Source of the DNA: Spongilla lacustris
Lineage: Eukaryota; Porifera; Demospongiae; Spongillida; Spongillidae
Reading direction: 5' to 3'
DNA length: 64,000 nt
NCBI GenBank assembly: GCA_949361645.1
Contig: OX442421.1
Coordinates: forward strand, 4,197,320-4,261,319
This document shows, one piece after another, positions 57,171 through 64,000 of the stretch (its first letter is position 1; each line of letters opens with the position of its first letter). A program made the translations under genes and the position numbers. The notes beneath the pieces were generated by a model. It was not told where the DNA came from, did no database searches, and saw only the letters and a program-made list of their open reading frames with translations.

Positions 57171-60100
57171 TTAGACTTCAAGAGCCAAAATTAATTTACC
57201 TGTCTGGATGGTTTCCTCAGTGATAGGTTGGCAAAGGGAGTTATTAGCAGGAGTGACATGGCCTTCACTTGGAATAACATGCAGAACATTTCTTGATTGA
57301 GGCAACCTCTGCTGCCTACTAGTGTGTGGGACTTCAGACTGGTGATGTCCACTAGTTTGTAATGAGCATGGCTCTGTAGTATGACATACTGTGGAGGTAA
57401 GTGTACATGTGGGCACCAATTGGAATGATGAGCTGGAAGTGGTGTTTTGAAGCCCTAAAGTTGATTCTGTTGAGACAGGCAACGGTGCAGTGCTGGTTGT
57501 AGCCATGCTGGTGTGGCTTGACTTCAATATGGTGAGACTTGCATCATGACTGGGTATTGAAAAGTTGTGGGTATTGGACAACATAAGTGTGTTGTTGTGG
57601 GCTAATGATGTGCTGCTAGATGCTGAAGTGGCATTGTTACTAGTTGAAGAAGACGCAGATGCATGGTTAGAAGTTGATGTACTACTAACTGGTGAGAAGG
57701 TGCCACCAGGAGCTAGTGATGTGTTGCTAGGTGCAGCAGATGTGCTGCTGGGTGTAGAGGTGGTGTTGCTAGGAGCCAAAGGCATGTTGCGAGAAGCTGA
57801 AGGTATGTTGCTAGGTGCATGGGAGGTGTCGCTAGGAGCTGATGATGTGTTGCTAGGAGCCGATGATGTGTTGCTAGGAGCCGATGATGTGTTGCAAGGA
57901 GCCGATGATGTGTTGCTAGGAGCTGATGATGTGTTGCTAGGAGCCAGTGATGTGTTGCTAGGAGCCGATGATGTGTTGCTAGGAGCCGATGATGTGTTGC
58001 TAGGAGCCGATGATGTGTTGCTAGGAGCCAGTGATGTGTTGCTAGGAGCCGATGATGTATTGCTAGGAGCCGATGATGTGTTGCTAGGAGCCGATGATGT
58101 GTTGCTAGGAGCCAGTGATGTGTTGCTAGGTACATGGGAGGCGTTGCTAGGAGCAAAAGTTGTGCGACAAGGAACCACAGATACATTGCTAGGACTAACT
58201 GATGTGTTGCTAGGAGCTGAAGGTGTACTTGCTATTGTCTTAAAAGCACTAGAAGCATTGCTAGGAGGCAAGGATGTGTGACCAGGACCAGAAATATTAT
58301 TTGGAACCGTTCTCGTCTTGACTGCCCCCACTTGGCTAGAAGGTGGCACAGCATGATGGCTGGGTAAGGTCTCAATGTTTGTGCAGGAGGCACTCAAACT
58401 GCCAGACTGGAGCAGCAGTGGTGGCACCTGAGAACAATTGAATGCATCCTCTTCGGGGTAAGTAAACTGTAGCTGTGGATGGCTATCTGGAATCATCTCA
58501 GAATGTGGTCTTTGCCTGATCCCTCTACGATGGGAGGTGGTCCTCAGCTGGACAGGCTCCTGTGTAGCGTTAGAGGTGAGGTACAAGGACCTGTGATCTG
58601 AGCCAGTAATCAGTTGTGTGGTAGGCGCTCCTACATGGTCATGCGGAGGAACTCTGGTCTGGTTCCTGGCTGCTGCTGGCTTAAACGAGCCTCTTGTGGG
58701 TGCAGGCACAAAGGGAGGGGGATGGCGATATGGAGGATTGACCCTTCGTTCAGAAACATCCTGTTGAGAAGTAGGAAGAGCAATAGCTGAATCCACTGCT
58801 CCACTCCTCCCACTATTACTATGTGCTGGCACACCTCCACTCCTCCCACCATCACCATGTGCTGGCACACCTCCACTCCTCCCACCATCACCATGTGCTG
58901 GCACACCTCCACTCCTCCCACCATCACCATGTGCTACTGTTCCACTCCTCCCACCATCACTACGTGCTGGCACACCTCCACTCCTCCCACCATCACTGCG
59001 TGATGACATCACTGTGCCTTGGACACTGGTCCTTGGACTGGCAGTAGTCCATGTGAGCTGGAAAGAAGAATGCGATGGTACAGAGGTAAGAGGCTGTGTT
59101 TGCCCATGTACAGGTACTAAGCTTGACGATGGAGGAGAGTTTCTGGATGGCAGCTCAGGACTTGGGACTTGTGTGGGTATGTGCTGGAGTGAGGTCGATG
59201 ATGCTGCCATAGACTGCGATACCTCCCTCCTCCTCCACCTCCTGAAGAAGCTGACTACCGAGGCAAATCTGCCTGATGTGGAGGCAAGAGTCTGTCCCAC
59301 TGGAAGGGTTTGGCTGGATACGGCTCTGCTGCCAAATATCTCCTCATACGAGGGGGGAGGCTCCAGAAAGGAGGGTCTGTCCTCGTGGCCTGGGCCTGAG
59401 GCACTGCAAGATGTAGCAGGTGTCCCATAATGAGCAGAGGTGGAGATGGTTGATGATGTCGCTACAACATGTTCCACAGGAGGGGAATGGGGGCGTGGCA
59501 CAAGAGAGTGGGTGGATGGTTGATCGGTGAGCACAGAGTTCACCTGCTGTGAGAGTGAGACTCGTGTGTTGTGAGAGGAGGGATGGCTAGCCACAGATCC
59601 AGCAGGGGTGGTGACGACCTGTGATGGAACCTGATGGGTTCCATCATATTGTACCTGCCTGCCATGAAGGACCCGTTCCATGGGGAGCTGTTGGGACAGC
59701 TGTCTGATATGGGTGGACGTGGTTGTGACAGCTGTACTCATTGAGGTACTAGCAACTGAAGTGTGATGAGAAGTGGGCGGGTCATTCCGCAGCAGTGAAA
59801 CTGATGTCACACCTCCTGGTGTGCGTCTCTCAGCCAGGTCCATGTCTGAGTAGGCGCGGTTCAACACCTCAAGGTCCCAAGACATGTGTCGCTGCCGCTG
59901 TGATTGTGTGCTGCTTTTGGCACCAGTGGCTGCCTGTCGCCTGGCAACCAGACTGGGCCGCTTGCTTGACATTTGTGTGTGTGTCCCTTGTTCTATGGCA
60001 GACAGGCTGCTTCCTGCCCCTCCCATTGATACTGCTGGCACTGACAGTGCACCTCCCATTGATGCTGCATATAACGATGCTCCTCTCATTGATGGCCCTT

Positions 60101-63100
60101 CTCCTGTTGATGCCCCTCTCATTGATGGCCCTTCTCCCATTGATGCTCCTCTCATTGATGGCCCTTCTCCTGTTGATGCCCCTCTCATTGATGGCCCTTC
60201 TCCCATTGATGCCCCTCTCATTGATGGCCCTTCTCCTGTTGATGCCCCTCTCATTGATGGCCCTTCTCCCATTGATGCCCCTCTCATTGATGGCCCTTCT
60301 CCCATTGATGCCCCTCTCATTGATGGCCCTTCTCCTGTTGATGCCCCTCTCATTGATGGCCCTTCTCCCATTGATGCCCCTCTCATTGATGGCCCTTCTC
60401 CTGTTGATGCTCCTCTCATTGATGGCCCTTCTCCTGTTGATGCTCCTCTCATTGATGGCCCTTCTCCTGTTGATGCCCCTCTCATTGATGGCCCTTCTCC
60501 CATTGATGGCCCTTCTCCTGTTGATGCTCCTCTCATTGATGGCCCTTCTCCCGTTGATGCCCCTCTCATTGATGGCCCTTCTCCTGTTGATGCTCCTCTC
60601 ATTGATGGCCCTTCTCCCATTGATGCCCCTCTCATTGATGGCCCTTCTCCTGTTGATGCTCCTCTCATTGATGGCCCTTCTCCTGTTGATGCCCCTCTCA
60701 TTGATGGCCCTTCTCCAATTGATGCTCCTCTCATTGATGGCCCTTCTCCAATTGATGCCCCTCTCATTGATGGCCCTCCCGATGATGCCCCTCCCATTAA
60801 TGCTCCCCTCATTGATGGTCCTTTTCCCGTTGATGCCCCTCCCAACATGCTAGAGTTTCTTGAAGTCAAGTCCTCTGCCAAGCTTATGTGCCTGAAAGGA
60901 GAGGTGTGATTGTCAGTGACAGGGGGATTGTCCATGAGCTGAGAAGACAAGGGAACCTCCTGGCTTGCCTCAGGAATGGGTGACATGCAAACCTGTCCTG
61001 TTGCCTTCTTGGTGTCCAAACAGGGTGTGCAGCCAGCAGATGACTCCTCATTTGAAACAGCAGTACCATGTTCTGGTGCAGTGAGCAGTAAAACCAAAGA
61101 GGAGGCCTTGAAAGGAGGGACTGGGGAAGAGGATGTGCTGATTGTGTACAAGCTAGCTGGTACAAAGCCAGAAAAGGACCGCCTCCTTCTGTACAGCTGA
61201 CGCTTGCTGTGACCATTGCTGCTCTTGGTGATGTCAGGAGTAGAAGCGGCAATATCATTGATGGAATCTGTGTCCATCCTACAAGAAGGCCACAATGGCC
61301 CACTACCTCCTTTACCAGTCCACTGGAGCAGTCCACTGACCTGGCTGGCCACACCACTCTGACTCTTAGCCTTTGCTACATTCCCCCCAGTCGCCTGTCC
61401 TGCTTGTTCAGCTTCCCAAGCCATTCCCAGAGGACCACCTGTTGAAGGCGCCAAGTTAGTGTCAGACTTTGCAGTAGGTTGCTGTGCCTGTGAGGAGGTA
61501 CTCGGAGAAACTTGGTTGCTTCTGTCGACATGTTCACTGCTAGATGTGTCGGATCTTGTTACCCCTTGTAGGAGTTGGTCTGGCTCCTCCCACCGAACCA
61601 CTTTCTTCTGAGATGACATCTGAGGTGACTGCTTAGCAGTTTCATCCTTTGTTGTTTTGGTGATCTCTTGGAAGGCTGAGTTCAATGTAGACAAGCTTCC
61701 AGCCTGATTTAATTTTAAATCAGTTCTTTTGCTGTCGTATTGGCTGTGTGGTACTACAGGGAACCAACCAACAGAATCAACACCGCTATGACTGAAAAAA
61801 TTCTGTGAACTGTGGGAATGGAAATAGCCATCTTGTGTGGTAGTGGCCTGTGAGGCATTGGGTAGAGGAAATGGATTCTGTGACATCGAAGAGAAGAAGC
61901 CTTGTGAATCATCTGATGGTTGGCCTTGTGAAACAGTTGAGTGGTTTGAGGGAGGCAAGGTTGGAAAGTAGTTCATCTCATTGGAGGCATTCTGAGGGAG
62001 TGATTCTGGATCATCGCAGTACCACTTCATTGCAAAGTTCTCATAACTATGGTCAGGAGAAGGATCTCTGTTCACTGGCTCAACAGAATGTGATGCTGAC
62101 TGCTCGCTGCTAGGTACTGACTGAGAGCCTTGAAGTGGGGAGGAGGAAGCTATGTGAAGGAAGATCACATAATGAAGTCGTGTGTGGGACGATGAGGGAA
62201 TATGTACATGTGTGTACATGTACATTTTTTTCCTTATGCAGCACAATAGACTGGCATGCAAGGGTTGTGGGGTTGTGGGAGTAGCAGAAACAGGATGGAG
62301 AGTGGGATGTAGGAATTTGGGTGGATTGAGTATAGCAGAAGAAAGTAGAGGGAGGGGATAGGAATGAGTAGTGACAGAAAGGTGGATAGAGAAGAGGAGG
62401 GAACAAGATGACAGAAATTGAGAGAAGGGAGGAATGTACCTTGTGCTGGTGTTGAACTTAACCCCTGAGTTTCTCGGTGCTCAGCCATGAGGGTTATAAT
62501 TTTGGTGTCTCGTTTAATAAGACTTAGTATTTGGATGATGGTAGGGCGACGAGGTGGATCACAAGACAAAGCTCTCCTTACTAACTTGATAAACAGAGGA
62601 GGGTACTATGGAAACAGAATGTCATTATCATGTACATGTACACGCACAACCTTTTGCACTATTCAAATAACTGTACATGAAGGTGCAATAGCATAACACG
62701 GGAAAGGGGGAGGGGGGAGATTTCAGGAATATGATGTGGGAAGAAAAATGAAAAGGTACAGTGTAAGGGTGGGGGGTGTAAAGTGGGTGTAAGGGTGGGG
62801 GTGTAAAGTGGGTGTAAGGGTGGGGGTGTAAAGTGGGTGTAAGGGTGGGGGGTGTAAAGTGGGTGTAAGTGCACAGTGTAAGAATAATGGAAGGGATAAA
62901 AAGATAGAGAAGTGATAGGAGACGAAAAAGAACTAGGGAGCAAAGGAATGTCTTGCACATGCATGTTGCACCGCTTACATGTACAAGGTCATTTTTACAT
63001 TCTAGTATGTTTGTAGAACCACCACTTTGAAGGAATACTTTTTGTGCACTAAATACAACCCTTATAAGCTACAATGAACATTTAAATAAATGATCTGCAT

Positions 63101-63914
63101 TTTGATAAAGTTAACATGCAATTATTTCTTTCTGGTTGAGAACCTACACATGTAGTCGTGTACATGTACTTAGTATTTTCAATGAAAAAAAATTTCCCCT
63201 ACATAACAAAGATGGTGATCATCTAGGGAGGTATGGAGAGGATGGTGATCATCTAGGGAGGTATGGAGAGGATGGTGATCATCTAGGGAGGTATGGAGAG
63301 GATGGTGATCATCTAGGGAGGTATGGAGAGGATGGTGATCATCTAGGAAGGTATGGAGAGGATGGTGATCATCTAGGGAGGTATGGAGAGGATGGTGATC
63401 ATCTAGGGAGGTATGGAGAGGATGGTGATCATCTAGGGAGGTATGGAGAGGATGGTGATCATCTAGGGAGGTATGGAGAGGATGGTGATCATCTAGGGAG
63501 GTATGGAGAGGATGGTGATCATCTAGGGAGGTATGGAGAGGATGGTGATCATCTAGGAAGGTATGGAGTGGATGGTGATCATCTAGGGAGGTATGGAGAG
63601 GATGGTGATCATCTAGGGAGGTATGGAAAGGATGGTGATCATCTAGGGAGGTTTGGAGAGGATGGTGGGTGTTGAGGTACATATATATGTATGCAGAACT
63701 TTATACACTTAAATACTTCACTAGGTAATCTCCACACCCACTCCACACCCAAAATGAGATCAACAAAGCCTGACAAGCATGTACACTTTGTGGCAAGACA
63801 ATCACTCTGTGTGTACCTTGTTGGGATCTGGGAGTGTCTGGTAGTTGACAGACTTGTATTTAATCAATCCTTGGCTCTCATACTGCTCTGGGTAGTTTTT
63901 CAAAGGATGCTGAC
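57171..63914 (-). CDS. Protein kinase C-lobe with a giant repetitive Ser/Thr-rich tail (3' part of gene)
   Basis: Exons 63817-63914, 62440-62605 and 57171-62128 join in phase. The first two encode kinase subdomains X-XI: QHPLKNYPEQYESQGLIKYK, then YPPLFIKLVRRALSCDPPRR followed by PTIIQIL, with the invariant late Arg (RRPT). The N-lobe and catalytic loop lie beyond the window, so the kinase family is not named. The last exon adds about 1,651 residues without membrane segments. It is rich in Ser, Thr, Pro and Gly, with three in-frame repeat blocks and a PPPSYEEIF motif, which could bind WW domains. A GTAAAT donor near 57199 could splice to a further exon instead of using the stop at 57171. Confidence 0.75.
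57830..58140 (-). repeat. 21-bp coding minisatellite (APSNTSS)
   Basis: About 14 copies of a 7-residue unit APSNTS[SL] in the kinase tail, with worn copies on both sides (57700-58215). The opposite strand is open as LLGADDV units, a by-product. Confidence 0.9.
58815..58995 (-). repeat. 36-bp coding minisatellite (AHGDGGRSGGVP)
   Basis: About five copies of a 12-residue unit in the kinase tail. Confidence 0.88.
60015..60850 (-). repeat. 33-bp coding minisatellite (GEGPSMRGAST)
   Basis: About 22 copies of an 11-residue unit with T, M or I at the last position. One copy is shortened (GEGPSMGEGPSMRG). Two plus-strand frames stay open across it as well. Confidence 0.93.
62764..62875. repeat. 23-24-bp minisatellite in a kinase intron
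   Basis: Four to five units of GTAAGGGTGGGGGTGTAAAGTGG. Each unit begins with a donor-like GTAAGG on the plus strand, not in gene sense. Confidence 0.9.
63211..63669. repeat. 30-bp minisatellite in a kinase intron
   Basis: About 15 nearly identical units of GATGGTGATCATCTAGGGAG plus GTATGGAGAG. Period divisible by three keeps both strands open (plus: DGDHLGRYGE; minus: DDHHPLHTSL). It lies in the intron between the two kinase exons, so neither frame is likely coding. Confidence 0.95.
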
Positions 63915-64000
63915 CTGTTGTGTGTGATAACATGAGTCCTTATAAGGTGATTACCCAATGCAATCTTCTAATGTCAGTACTACATGCATGTCCCCTCCTC

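Noticed and set aside
57565..58281. 238-codon plus-strand ORF rich in LLGADDV
   Set aside because: Antisense shadow of the 21-bp coding repeat in the kinase tail.

Overview
The window reads as nuclear DNA of an intron-rich marine invertebrate. It encodes animal-type proteins (mitochondrial calcium uniporter MCU, its EF-hand gatekeeper MICU1, an SLC35F-type carrier, a CUB protein, ankyrin repeats). Introns run from about 50 bp to several kb with ordinary GT-AG borders. Animal-type Ty3/gypsy elements and many miniature DNA transposons are present. A sponge or other early-branching animal would fit, but the sequence alone does not fix the phylum. There is one 200-base assembly gap (26273-26472).

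Layout. 1-11.1 kb: a minus-strand ankyrin-repeat locus broken up by two LTR retrotransposons. One is young, with identical 111-bp LTRs and a single frame break (1180-5463, plus). The other is decayed (5846-10965, minus) and sits inside an open reading frame. 11.1-17.6 kb: a gene-free satellite domain, with about 0.8-0.88 kb higher-order units and inverted copies at its far side. 20-24.1 kb: a second, related ankyrin locus on the minus strand with a recognisable first exon, plus a gag relic. 24.9-26.3 kb: G/C-tract-rich DNA transposon relics. 26.5-27.5 kb: a 255-bp tandem array next to the gap. 28.3-29.1 kb: part of an SLC35F carrier gene. 31-32.2 kb: decayed RING/zinc-binding exons split by a 22-bp minisatellite. 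33.4-34.7 kb: a hAT-like element and a near-perfect foldback. 36.3-37.4 kb: exons of a secreted CUB-like protein. 39.8-40.1 kb: a reverse transcriptase relic.

The most informative part is 40.5-55.6 kb. A complete 13-exon MICU1 gene (minus, 497 codons) and a complete 7-exon MCU gene (plus, 345 codons) stand head to head. Their start codons are separated by only 134 bp. The channel and its calcium-sensing gatekeeper therefore appear to share one compact bidirectional promoter. All exon phases join without a break in both genes. MICU1 introns hold a 1.65-kb palindrome, a 449-bp TTAA-flanked foldback and several microsatellites; MCU intron 1 holds a 155-bp TA-flanked MITE.

The right end (57.2-63.9 kb) carries the 3' part of a minus-strand protein kinase gene. 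Its last exon encodes a tail of about 1,650 residues made largely of in-frame coding minisatellites.
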